This document shows, piece after piece, positions 1 to 7,935 of a stretch of DNA of 13,383 bases. Every line of letters starts with the position of its first letter. Position 1 is the first letter of the stretch. This DNA is from Caldilineae bacterium (GTDB taxonomy: Bacteria > Chloroflexota > Anaerolineae > JAAEKA01): the NCBI GenBank assembly GCA_020634555.1, contig JACKBK010000057.1:1-13383 (forward strand), written 5' to 3'. The notes beneath the pieces are model-generated. The model saw nothing but the letters and a program-made list of their open reading frames with translations. It did not search any database and was not told the origin of the DNA. Position numbers and translations under genes: made by a program.

Positions 1-341
1 ATTTCGCGCTCCAGGTCAGGGTAGGCAATCTCGACCAACTGCTGTGCCAACTCCAGAACGGCGCGCTCCGCGATCACGTAGAGCGTTCGGTCTGGCCAGA
101 AGAGCACTCGATTGAGCAGCAGCATCGGCAGCCCCAGCAGATGGTCGCCGTGTTGGTGCGAGAGATACACATGGGTTGGATCACCGGCATTCATGCCAAC
201 CCGCTCAAGCTGGCGCATGATGGTCGGCCCGCAATCCAGCAGCAGCGTCAGCGCCCCCTGCTGCACCAACAACGCCGTGTGGTTGTCGGCTGGCCGGGAA
301 GCCATCGCGCCGCCCACGCCCAGAAAAGTAAGTTCGATCAT
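1..341 (-). CDS. MBL-fold metallo-hydrolase (RNase Z-like), N-terminal part
   Basis: This is the first 113 residues of a metallo-beta-lactamase-fold hydrolase; the rest lies beyond the left edge. It starts with a short beta strand and glycine turn (MIELTFLGVGGAM), has LLLDCGPTIMRQLERVG at about 34-49, and carries the family's metal-binding motif HQHGDH (H62, H64, D66, H67) followed by LLGLP. The DCG...RQL and HGDH..GLP pattern resembles RNase Z and related arylsulfatase or phosphodiesterase-type members, which hydrolyse phosphodiester or sulfate-ester bonds in the cytoplasm; the exact substrate cannot be told from this part. ATG is the only sensible start: it lies two bases after the TAA stop of the TPR gene (TAA-TT-ATG). 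There is no clear Shine-Dalgarno, so translation is probably coupled to the TPR gene. The MBL fold is very likely; RNase Z identity is only possible. Confidence 0.86.
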   Translation of the reverse strand, partial: MIELTFLGVGGAMASRPADNHTALLVQQGALTLLLDCGPTIMRQLERVGMNAGDPTHVYLSHQHGDHLLGLPMLLLNRVLFWPDRTLYVIAERAVLELAQQLVEIAYPDLERE

Positions 342-343
342 AA

Positions 344-3300
344 TTATCCGGTGGGGTTGACCAGCCTGCGCAGGTGTTCCCTGGCCTCATCGATGTATTC
401 ACCCCGCGGCGCCATCTTCAGATAGGCGCGCCACTGCACGATGGCTTCCTGGTTGCGATCCTGGCCTTCCAGCGCCAGCGCCAGACCGCGCACCGCCTGG
501 CTGCGCTCTGGGTTCAGCTCCAACACCGATTGGTACAGGTCGATGGCCGCCTGCCACAGATCCTGGCCGCGCTGTAACTCAGCTTGGACCAGCAGCGCCC
601 CCTCGCCCGACTCGCCAGCGGCAATCGCCAGTTGCTCCGACTCCACAGCCGCCTCCAGCGCCTGCTCTACATCGTCTGCGGCCCGGTACGCGCCAGCCAG
701 GCGGATGAAGTAGGATGGATCCTCCTTGTATGACGGCTCGATCTCCGCTGCCTGCTGATACGCGGCCAGCGCGTCCTCCGGTTGCGCTGCGTCTATCAGA
801 GCGTCGCCTAGCAGCAACTGGAACCAGGCGTTGTCAGGCTGAAGCCCGATAGCCGTCTCATAGGAGGCCACCGCGTCGTCGAACTGGCCTATCTCGCGGT
901 AGGCGTTGCCAAGCTTGACATGGGCGTCAGTGTAGGTTTCGTCCAGCAGCAGCGCGCGCTTGTACTGGCTAATGGCTTGTTCAAGGTCGTCTTGGGCGCG
1001 ATAGGTCTCCCCAAGTCCGATGTAGGCGGCTAAATTGCGGCTGTCCTTGTCGATCGCGGCCTCGAAATCGTCAATAGCAGGACGCGTCTTGCCTGCCAAT
1101 CGCAGTAGCTCGCCGCGCTGCACCAGCACGCGAGCGGCCAACTCGGGCCGCTGTGCCAGCTTCAGTGCCCGATTGAGCAGCACCTCGGCCCGATCCTCCT
1201 GGCCAACCTGCACCAGCGCCTGGCTGAGCACCAGATACGCCTCGACATAGCCGGGGTTGATCTCGACTGCCTGCTCCAGTTCGTCGATGGCCGGATACGG
1301 GTCGTCTGTTTGGCGCAGCAGCGCCTTGCCCAGCTCGAAATGCGCTTCCGGGCTGGCTGGATTGGCTTTCACCGCATCGGCGTATTGCTTCAGTGCGTCC
1401 GCGGGTCTGTCCTGTTGCAGCAATATCTGAGCAAGCTGGAAATAGGAGCCAACCACCGTGGGATCGGCCGCCTTGGCTGCGCGAAACTGGGACAATGCTG
1501 TGGTGGTATCATCCGTTTCCAAAGCCATGATGCCCAGCCGAATGTGCGCCTGAGCGACGCTGGCAGGACTGGCCGCCACGTCGTTGGTTAGTTCGTTGAT
1601 GATCTCCTGAGCGCGTTCCGTATCGCCTGTCTCGCGGTAGGCAGCGCTCAGCTGTAGTTTCGCTTCCGCCAGACTGGGGTCAATCGACAGGGCCTGCTCG
1701 AAGTTGGCGATGGCCTCTTCCAGCTTGCCCTGCCGCCGGTAGAGTTCTCCCAGGTAATACATGGCCGTAGCCGATTGCGGGTCGAGCTCGATGGCCCGCA
1801 GATATCGCCGCTCAGCAGCGTCGTCCTGGCCCAACGCCTCGTAGGCCAAACCCATCTGCAGATACGCGCCGGGGAAGGCGTCGCCGTCGGGCATCTCCAG
1901 CAGATCGGCAAAGGCGGCGATGGCCTCCTGTGGTTGGCCGCTCTTGCGGAGCGCCTGGGCAAAGCGGAACTGGGCATCGGCGTTGTCGGGGGCCAGTTGC
2001 ACTGTCTGCGAATATTGATCCAGTGCCTGCACCATCAGGTTGGCGTCTTCGTAGAGCGCTCCCAGGTTGAGCCGCGCCTGCCAGTAATTGGGTGTCAGCG
2101 CCACTGCTTGCTCGATCTGTTCTGTGGCAGCCTCTGCGTCGCCGTTGCGGCGGAGAGCCTGGCCCAGGCGTAGGTGCAACTCGGCGTTGTCAGGCAGCGC
2201 GTCGACACCGTCCTGATACACGGCCTGAGCCGCGTCCGGGTCGCCCTGAGCGTCGTACAGCGCGGCTAACTGGAGATACGCGCCGGCATAGCCAGGGTTG
2301 GCGTCCAGCGCCTCCTGGTAGCGGGCAACAGCTTGGTCGATCTCCCCGGCCGCGGCCAGGCTGTTACCCAGCTTGGTCAGCGCACCGGCAACCGCGGCCG
2401 GATCGTCCCCCGATCCTTGCAGCGCCTGATTGAGAGCCTGTGTAGCGGCTTCTTCGTTGCCCTGTGCCTGGTAGACGTCGCTGAGTTGCAGGAGCGCATC
2501 AACCAGCGTGGGGTCGGCGGCCAGCGCCTCCTGGTAGCGTTGCTCAGCAGTGTCGAGGTTGCCTTGCAGCCGGGCAACCTCGCCTAGGAGAAAGAACACC
2601 GGTCCAGGCTTGGCTGCCGTCTCCAGCGCCTGTTCCAGCGTCTGGCGCGCGTCTTCATAGCGACCCTGGCTGATGTTCACCTGACCAAGCTGGACAGCGC
2701 CTTCAACGTTCTGCGGGTTCAACTCCAACAGTTTGCTGAGCTGTTCGGCGGCCGCGTCCAGGTTGCCGGCCTTGCGATAGGCTGTTCCCAGCAGCAGGCG
2801 CGCGTTCTGATCGAAGCTGTTGACAGCTACGGCCGCGGCGTATTGCTCGATGGCGTCGGCCGTTTTGCCTTGGCTCTCCAGAATGCGGCCTAACTCCACC
2901 AACGCCCGGTAGCGGCTCGGGTCCAAGGCGACGGCCTGGGCGAACTGCTCGGCGGCCAGATCAAGGTCGCCCGCGGCGTGGTAGGCCTGGCCAAGCTTGA
3001 AGCGCGATTCTGCATCGTCGGGGGCAACTTCCACGGCGCGTTCATAGATGGCCAAGGCGTCAGCAGGCCGGTCCTGTTGTTGATAGAGGAACGCCAGTTG
3101 CAGATAGGTGCCCAGGTAGGAGGGATCGGTGTCCAGCGCTTCCTGATAGCGGGCCTCGGCCGCTTCCAGCTCGCCCCGGTCGCGGTATGTGTTGCCCAGT
3201 TTGGTGAGCGCCTGCGCGATCTTGCCCGGATCAGATGCAGCTTCCTGCGCGATGCGGTTGAACGCTTCTTCAGCCTGGGTCTGGTCGCCCATGGCTTGAT

Positions 3301-4414
3301 AGGTGACGCCTAGCTCTGCCAGCACATCGGCGTCGTCAGGGGTCTGCTCTAAAGCAGCGTTGAACTGCTCCAGCGCCTGGTCGTAGCTCTGCTGGCTGCG
3401 GTAAGCCGCGGCCAGCGCCAGGCGGATGTCGTGGGTGTCGTCGGCCTGCTCCAATCCTTGCTGATAGATCGCGGCGGCCTGGTCGAACTGGGAGCGGGTT
3501 TCGTAGAGCTGGCCAAGCCAGAGGTAAGCGCGCTGATTGGCCGGCGCCAGGCGAATCGCCTCTTGCAGGTGAGTTTCGGCCTCGTCAAGCTGTCCCAGCC
3601 GTGACTGAACCTGCCCCAAAAAGAACTGTGCGTCGGCGTTGGCTGGGCCGCGTTCCGCGGCGCTGGTAAACTGCTCGGCGGCCAGATCGAGCTGCTCCTG
3701 GGCCAGGTAGATTTGGCCCAGCTGCAGGTAGGAACCGACAAACTGGGGGTCGTCCTGCTGCGCCTCTTGATAGCGGGCAATGGCCCGGTCGGTGTTGCCC
3801 TGCAGCGACTCCAGGTTACCCAGGCGGGTAACGGCCGAAGCGCGGGCGCGCGGATCGTTGACCGCGGCTGTCAATGCCTGGTTGAAGTTTTCTTCGGCCC
3901 TCGCCAGATCGCCGCTGTCCTGGTAGATGCCGCCGATCTGGATGTAGGCGTCGGCGAAGGCCGGATCGACCCGCAACGTGCGGCGATACTGCTCCAGCGC
4001 CCCGTTGGTGTCGCCCTGTGACTTAAGAAGTTCTCCGATCTGGAAATAGGCCAACGCGTAGCTACCGTCCAGCTCGATGGCCGCGTTGTACTCGGCCTGC
4101 GCGCGCTCGGCGTCGCCCTGGGCAAGATAGACGTTGCCGCGCTTGACGGCCGGCGCCGGTGAGACCGGGTTGGCCTGAGCTGCCTCATCATAGCTGGCCA
4201 GCGCCTCCGCCATGTTGCCCTCTGCAAGGGACGCGTCTCCTTCCGCCAGCGCGCGGTTGAAGGCAACCGTGTCCACTTCCACCGCTGCCGGTGGGGCCGG
4301 ATCGGCCAACGCCAGCAGCGCGATGACCACAATAACGGGAATCAGAATCGCCGCGAGAAGAGCGATTCTGCTGACGGGAGACAGATCGTTGAATCGATGG
4401 CTCAAACTTGACAC
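344..4414 (-). CDS. Giant membrane-anchored TPR-repeat protein (1356 aa)
   Basis: A scaffold-type protein built almost wholly of tetratricopeptide repeats, helix pairs that bind other proteins. Residues 1-15 are a short, slightly basic head, 16-37 a hydrophobic helix (RIALLAAILIPVIVVIALLA), and about 38-52 a Pro/Ala linker. From about 53 to 1336 I count roughly 37 TPR units, nearly all with the A-x-x-x-Y/F-x-x-A-L/I-x-x-x-P signature (for example AERRYLRAIELDPQ near 867-880). Basic residues before the helix suggest the repeats face outside, but this is inference. No enzyme domain is seen. The start is GTG (codon at 4412-4414) behind a strong promoter, with no recognisable Shine-Dalgarno; a three-codon frame (ATG GTG TAA) ends five bases before it. 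The MBL hydrolase follows two bases after the stop. Coding as one intact protein is certain; its partner is unknown. TPR linkers recur at about 187, 396, 670 and 949, hinting at block duplication. Confidence 0.93.
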   Translation of the reverse strand: MSSLSHRFNDLSPVSRIALLAAILIPVIVVIALLALADPAPPAAVEVDTVAFNRALAEGDASLAEGNMAEALASYDEAAQANPVSPAPAVKRGNVYLAQGDAERAQAEYNAAIELDGSYALAYFQIGELLKSQGDTNGALEQYRRTLRVDPAFADAYIQIGGIYQDSGDLARAEENFNQALTAAVNDPRARASAVTRLGNLESLQGNTDRAIARYQEAQQDDPQFVGSYLQLGQIYLAQEQLDLAAEQFTSAAERGPANADAQFFLGQVQSRLGQLDEAETHLQEAIRLAPANQRAYLWLGQLYETRSQFDQAAAIYQQGLEQADDTHDIRLALAAAYRSQQSYDQALEQFNAALEQTPDDADVLAELGVTYQAMGDQTQAEEAFNRIAQEAASDPGKIAQALTKLGNTYRDRGELEAAEARYQEALDTDPSYLGTYLQLAFLYQQQDRPADALAIYERAVEVAPDDAESRFKLGQAYHAAGDLDLAAEQFAQAVALDPSRYRALVELGRILESQGKTADAIEQYAAAVAVNSFDQNARLLLGTAYRKAGNLDAAAEQLSKLLELNPQNVEGAVQLGQVNISQGRYEDARQTLEQALETAAKPGPVFFLLGEVARLQGNLDTAEQRYQEALAADPTLVDALLQLSDVYQAQGNEEAATQALNQALQGSGDDPAAVAGALTKLGNSLAAAGEIDQAVARYQEALDANPGYAGAYLQLAALYDAQGDPDAAQAVYQDGVDALPDNAELHLRLGQALRRNGDAEAATEQIEQAVALTPNYWQARLNLGALYEDANLMVQALDQYSQTVQLAPDNADAQFRFAQALRKSGQPQEAIAAFADLLEMPDGDAFPGAYLQMGLAYEALGQDDAAERRYLRAIELDPQSATAMYYLGELYRRQGKLEEAIANFEQALSIDPSLAEAKLQLSAAYRETGDTERAQEIINELTNDVAASPASVAQAHIRLGIMALETDDTTTALSQFRAAKAADPTVVGSYFQLAQILLQQDRPADALKQYADAVKANPASPEAHFELGKALLRQTDDPYPAIDELEQAVEINPGYVEAYLVLSQALVQVGQEDRAEVLLNRALKLAQRPELAARVLVQRGELLRLAGKTRPAIDDFEAAIDKDSRNLAAYIGLGETYRAQDDLEQAISQYKRALLLDETYTDAHVKLGNAYREIGQFDDAVASYETAIGLQPDNAWFQLLLGDALIDAAQPEDALAAYQQAAEIEPSYKEDPSYFIRLAGAYRAADDVEQALEAAVESEQLAIAAGESGEGALLVQAELQRGQDLWQAAIDLYQSVLELNPERSQAVRGLALALEGQDRNQEAIVQWRAYLKMAPRGEYIDEAREHLRRLVNPTG

Positions 4415-4447
4415 TTTTGTTACACCATTGGGTCTTTACACAGATTG

Positions 4448-4464
4448 CCCGGCGCTTGGCCGGG
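4448..4464 (-). other. Stem-loop at the predicted 5' end of the TPR mRNA
   Basis: Six-base perfect stem (CCCGGC / GCCGGG) with a five-base loop. It starts almost exactly where transcription from the TATAAT promoter should begin, about 50 bases before the GTG start. No T-run follows, so it is not an intrinsic terminator for the kinase gene. Stem-loops at the extreme 5' end are known to stabilise messages; that role here is inference. Confidence 0.35.
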
Positions 4465-4469
4465 AAGGC

Positions 4470-4498
4470 ATTATACTGCGCACGCGAGCCATGGGCAA
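4470..4498 (-). promoter_or_regulatory. Sigma70-type promoter for the TPR / MBL genes
   Basis: On the minus strand the -35 is TTGCCC (4493-4498) and the -10 a perfect TATAAT (4470-4475), 17 bases apart. Predicted transcription start is near 4463, giving a leader of about 50 bases before the GTG of the TPR gene. It lies in the 127-base gap after the kinase stop, so the TPR-MBL pair can be transcribed independently of the kinase. Confidence 0.7.
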
Positions 4499-4541
4499 AC
4501 CTGTTGGTGAAACCGCTCCGCCAGGCGACGCGCCCAGGGAG

Positions 4542-6872
4542 TTATCCTGCGGGGTTAGCCAGAGATTCGTGCTCCAAGGACCGCGGCGTGCTTCCTGACG
4601 AGGGTTGGCTGGCTAGCGGCAGTATCACGCTGAAGGTCGCGCCGAGTCCGACACCCGCGCTTTCAGCCTGGATCTGGCCGCCATGCGCTTGCACGATGGC
4701 CTGGCACAGTGCGAGGCCAATGCCGATACCGCCGAAGCGCCGCGTCGGTGTCCCGTCCACCTGAAAGAAACGGTCGAAGATGCGATCCAGTTTGTCCGGC
4801 GCGATGCCGATGCCGTGGTCGGTTATCGCAATCACCGCGCTGCCGTCGAGGCGGCTGGCCGTTACCTCGATGGCGCCGCCTTGAGGGCTGAACTTGATGG
4901 CGTTGTCCAGCAGATTGCCGACCACCAGCTCCAGGAAATCGCCCGCTATGTTCACCGGCTCCAGATCAGGTTCGAGGCTGGTGTGAATGGGGTGATCCGT
5001 CTCCACGGCGACACGCTGCCAGGGCGCGATGACCTGGGGCAGCCAGCGATCAAGGGCCACCGGTTGTAGGGCCAGCTTGTTGGGGTTGAAGGTTTGCAGT
5101 GCCAGCAGGCTGTTGACCATGAAGTGAAGCCGCCGGCTCTGTTGCAGCATGACGCCCAGCGCCGATACCTGGTCGCTGTTCAGCTCGCCCATCTGCTGGT
5201 CCATCAAAAACTCGATATATCCCATGACCAACGTCAGCGGCGTACGCAGCTCGTGCGAGACGTTTTGGATCATCTCCTCGCGGGATTGCAAGGCGAACTC
5301 AAGCTGGGCATTCGTCTCTTGCAGCGACGAGTAGAGGCGGGCGTTTTCCAGGGCAATGCTGGCTTGGTCGGCGAACGCCTGCAAGCGCTGGGCATGTTCC
5401 TCGCTGTAGAAACCCGGCACAGTACTGTCCAGGTTCAGGAAACCGATGACCTGCCCGTTAGCGATCATCGGCGCGCCGGCGTAGGAGCGCAGCCAATCGA
5501 CCTCCGGCATCCGGACCCACCCCGGGAAGGCAAGCGTGTCCGGAATCGCCAGAGGCTTTCTGGTCTCGATCATCAGACGCAGATTCTCCGTCTCGCTGAT
5601 GATGAGACGGAGGTTGGCGTACCAGATGCCCAGGCCACGTTCCACATAGCCGCGGCTGCGGGCCACCCTGGCCTGGTCGCCTTCAACCAGCAACACGCGG
5701 CACGCGTCGTGCGGGATGACCAGCTTGATCTCGTCCATGATATGGTCGAGTACTTCCTCCAAACTGAGGGTGGTGGTCAACGCGGCGGAGGCGTGGCGCA
5801 GCGCATCCACAAAGTTGCGCTGGTTGCGTTCAGCTTCTTCAGCCTGTTTGCGGTCGCTGATGTCGCGTATAACCACCAGCCAGCCGCGCGGCGGCCTGCT
5901 GCCCGGTTTCAGCGGTGAGATCTGCAGATCCACAAAGCGGCCTGACTCGTCAAAGCTTGCCTCGATGTGGCTGGACGAGTCGGCGGCAGCGTTGTTGAAG
6001 CTCTGAGGTTCCAGGGGCAGGATCGTTTGCACCGGCTGGCCGATGGCTTCGCTCGCTGTTACGCCGAGCATGGCCTTGGCCGCAGCGTTGAAATCGATGG
6101 CGCGATATTGGCCGTCCACCACTACCACGCCGTCGGTCATTCCTTCGATCAGCATATCGCGGGCGATGGGAGTGATATCGAGGAAACGGAACCTGAAGAG
6201 ACTCCAAACAGCCAGTATCCCCGCGATGGTAAACAGGATTGGGGAGAGATCAATCAACGGCACCGGGCCAACACGCAACACGTACAGAATGTTGCCTACC
6301 AACGGAATCAGCACGGCAACCAGAAGCAGAGTTGACTGCGAGCGCTGCAGGCCACTGCCTGTCAGGATGTTGCGCAACAGCACCAGAGCTGCCACAAGAA
6401 TCAACATGTAGGTGTAGAAACCGTGCAGCCAAAAGAACGGTCCGTAGCTGATGATCAACTGGGCGTAGCCGCGGCTGGTGTCAAGGCTGACGCTTTGGTG
6501 TATCAGGCCGTGATAGCTGTTGGTCCAGAGCAGCAGCACTGTCAGCGCGGGGATGGTGCAGAGCAGCAAGCAGTTGCGCCGGGTCAGCAGATGTTCGCGC
6601 CCGCTGTATTGCAGCACAAACGCGACCCAGAGCACTGGAATGCTGACGAAGGCGATGTACTCGCCCTTGATCCAGAACTGCTTGCCAGCAATGTTGGCGC
6701 TCAACAGTTCCAGCGCGTAGGTGACGCACCATAGCACCATCGCGACCATGAGCACAGCCATGGTGTTCGCGCCGGGCGTCGGGCGTCGCCGCCACGCCAG
6801 AACGGCCAGCACAACGGCCAGGCTGGCGCTGACAAAGAGTGGAAGCGCGTAGGGGTTAAATTGCCATTGCAT
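4542..6872 (-). CDS. Sensor histidine kinase, 7TM-PAS-GAF-HisKA-HATPase
   Basis: Membrane sensor kinase of 776 residues that should autophosphorylate on a histidine and pass the phosphate to a response regulator. Residues 1-230 contain about seven hydrophobic helices (near 8-27, 37-58, 70-88, 100-116, 146-168, 179-198, 207-226), the layout of the 7TM histidine-kinase sensor domain. A PAS domain follows (about 238-345, ending VIRDISDRKQAEE), then GAF (about 358-512), a dimerisation/phosphoacceptor domain with NVSHELRTPLT (H540), and a HATPase domain with N box NLLDNAIKFS (653-662), G1 DHGIGIAPD, F box RIFDRFF and G2 GGIGIGLAL. All catalytic motifs are intact. It starts at ATG 6872, with an in-frame TGA three codons upstream and no Shine-Dalgarno. 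No response regulator is in the window, so it is an orphan kinase locally. It is divergent from the ABC exporter operon; a regulatory link is possible but unproven. Confidence 0.95.
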   Translation of the reverse strand: MQWQFNPYALPLFVSASLAVVLAVLAWRRRPTPGANTMAVLMVAMVLWCVTYALELLSANIAGKQFWIKGEYIAFVSIPVLWVAFVLQYSGREHLLTRRNCLLLCTIPALTVLLLWTNSYHGLIHQSVSLDTSRGYAQLIISYGPFFWLHGFYTYMLILVAALVLLRNILTGSGLQRSQSTLLLVAVLIPLVGNILYVLRVGPVPLIDLSPILFTIAGILAVWSLFRFRFLDITPIARDMLIEGMTDGVVVVDGQYRAIDFNAAAKAMLGVTASEAIGQPVQTILPLEPQSFNNAAADSSSHIEASFDESGRFVDLQISPLKPGSRPPRGWLVVIRDISDRKQAEEAERNQRNFVDALRHASAALTTTLSLEEVLDHIMDEIKLVIPHDACRVLLVEGDQARVARSRGYVERGLGIWYANLRLIISETENLRLMIETRKPLAIPDTLAFPGWVRMPEVDWLRSYAGAPMIANGQVIGFLNLDSTVPGFYSEEHAQRLQAFADQASIALENARLYSSLQETNAQLEFALQSREEMIQNVSHELRTPLTLVMGYIEFLMDQQMGELNSDQVSALGVMLQQSRRLHFMVNSLLALQTFNPNKLALQPVALDRWLPQVIAPWQRVAVETDHPIHTSLEPDLEPVNIAGDFLELVVGNLLDNAIKFSPQGGAIEVTASRLDGSAVIAITDHGIGIAPDKLDRIFDRFFQVDGTPTRRFGGIGIGLALCQAIVQAHGGQIQAESAGVGLGATFSVILPLASQPSSGSTPRSLEHESLANPAG

Positions 6873-6899
6873 GGAGGATCACGAGCAGAGCGCCGTCGG

Positions 6900-6929
6900 T
6901 TTCCAACTTCCCGTGAAAACAAGTATACT
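6900..6929 (+). promoter_or_regulatory. Possible promoter for the ABC exporter operon
   Basis: Plus-strand -35 TTTCCA (6900-6905, 4 of 6 matches) and -10 TATACT (6924-6929, 5 of 6), 18 bases apart. The -10 overlaps that of the divergent kinase promoter because AGTATACT (6922-6929) is a palindrome. Predicted start near 6936 gives a leader of about 75 bases before ATG 7012. The -35 is weak and no better plus-strand candidate was seen in the gap. Confidence 0.35.
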
Positions 6930-6950
6930 GGCTCACAAGCCAGCCTGCAA
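6922..6950 (-). promoter_or_regulatory. Sigma70-type promoter for the histidine kinase
   Basis: Minus-strand -35 TTGCAG (6945-6950) and -10 TATACT (6922-6927), 17 bases apart. Predicted transcription start is near 6915, about 43 bases before the kinase ATG. The whole 17-base spacer is almost filled by an inverted repeat (6928-6943). Confidence 0.62.
6928..6943. repeat. Inverted repeat in the divergent promoter, candidate operator
   Basis: Perfect 6+4+6 inverted repeat CTGGCT-CACA-AGCCAG between the -35 and -10 of the kinase promoter; it also covers the -10 edge and start region of the possible exporter promoter. A dimeric repressor bound here could block both directions. The regulator is unknown and the site could be chance, since short inverted repeats are common. 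Confidence 0.4.
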
Positions 6951-7011
6951 GATAGCCGGCCGCGTCGCTCATTCCTAAGTTGCTTGAATCGTTATGACAA
7001 AGTTGCCATAG

Positions 7012-7935
7012 ATGACTACTCAATCCTCAACGCCTACCGTACAGATCACTGGGGTGCGCAAGTCCTTTGGGGCTGTGCGCGCTGTGGACGATGTGTCGTT
7101 CGATGTCTATCCCGGCGAGATCTTCGGAATGCTTGGACCGAATGGCGCCGGCAAAACCACCACCATCCGACTGATGTTGGATATTTTTCGACCGGACGCC
7201 GGCAAAGTTGCTGTGTTCGGCGGTCCCATGGAAGAGGAGAAGAAGAACCGCATCGGCTACATGCCCGAGGAACGGGGAATGTACCGCGACCAGAAACTGG
7301 AGTCGACGCTGGTTTACTTTGCCAGGCTGAAAGGCATGGACGAAGACGAGGCCCGCGACCGGCTGGCAGGTTGGCTGCAGCGGTTGGATCTCTACGACCA
7401 TCGCCAGAAACGCGTTCAGGATCTGAGTAAAGGTATGCAACAGAAGGCTCAGATTATCTCCACCCTGGTACACGAACCGGATCTGATCATCATCGACGAG
7501 CCCTTCTCTGGCCTCGACCCCGTCAACACCCGTCTGGTCAAGGAGATCATCGAGGAGCAGCGGCAGGCAGGTCGCACTATCATCATGTCCACCCACCAGA
7601 TGTACCAGGTCGAGGCGCTGTGCAACCGCATCGTTCTCATCGACAAGGGGCGGTCGGTGCTCTACGGGGCGGTGGACGAGATCAAGCGGCGCTTTGCCGG
7701 CAACGCTGTGTTGATCGAGGGCGAGGGCGACTTCACCAGCGTCGATGGCGTGCTGGATGCCTACCAGCGCAACGGCGCCTGGCATCTGCCATTGGCAGCA
7801 GGCATCAGCCCGCAGGAGGTATTGCGTTCGCTGGCAAGCCGTGAGGACGTTCACATCGAACGCTTCGAGGTTGCCGAGGCATCGTTGGACGACATCTTCG
7901 TCATGGTCGTGCAGGGGGAGACGCCCGATGGTTAA
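7012..7935 (+). CDS. ABC transporter ATP-binding protein (NatA/DUF4162-like)
   Basis: Cytoplasmic ATPase that should power the two ABC-2 permeases encoded next to it. In 307 residues: Walker A GPNGAGKTT (42-50), Q-loop region YMPEERGMY (83-91), signature LSKGM (138-142), Walker B LIIIDEP with D-loop SGLD (158-169) and switch His in STHQ (H195). The Q-loop position holds Glu instead of Gln (PEERG), a form I associate with the DUF4162-tailed ABC-2 subfamily. Residues about 215-305 form the C-terminal extension of that subfamily, ending in EASLDDIFVMVV. Closest well-known relative is NatA, the ATPase of a sodium exporter, but substrates in this family vary and the true cargo is unknown. ATG 7012 is chosen because the family N-terminus fits; it has no clear Shine-Dalgarno. 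First gene of a three-gene operon; its last 8 bases overlap the first permease. Confidence 0.95.
   Translation: MTTQSSTPTVQITGVRKSFGAVRAVDDVSFDVYPGEIFGMLGPNGAGKTTTIRLMLDIFRPDAGKVAVFGGPMEEEKKNRIGYMPEERGMYRDQKLESTLVYFARLKGMDEDEARDRLAGWLQRLDLYDHRQKRVQDLSKGMQQKAQIISTLVHEPDLIIIDEPFSGLDPVNTRLVKEIIEEQRQAGRTIIMSTHQMYQVEALCNRIVLIDKGRSVLYGAVDEIKRRFAGNAVLIEGEGDFTSVDGVLDAYQRNGAWHLPLAAGISPQEVLRSLASREDVHIERFEVAEASLDDIFVMVVQGETPDG
7914..7920 (+). promoter_or_regulatory. Ribosome binding site deciding the first permease start
   Basis: GGGGGAG, seven bases before ATG 7928 and inside the end of the ATPase gene. This, plus the family N-terminus that follows (MVKPWEVAKHEYLK), selects 7928 over starts further upstream in the same open frame. 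Confidence 0.7.

Noticed and set aside
344..4414. TPR repeats considered as a CRISPR-like or tandem DNA repeat array
   Set aside because: The periodicity is at protein level (about 34 residues) with diverged DNA; there are no identical direct repeats with spacers.
4500..4541. Possible intrinsic terminator right after the kinase stop
   Set aside because: A short imperfect stem (CTCC...GGAG with GGCG/CGCC inside) can be drawn, but it is bulged and followed by only three T residues.
7745..7927. N-terminal extension of the first permease
   Set aside because: The frame is open upstream, but this stretch overlaps the ATPase C-terminus and does not look like permease sequence. ATG 7928 has a strong ribosome site and the family N-terminus.
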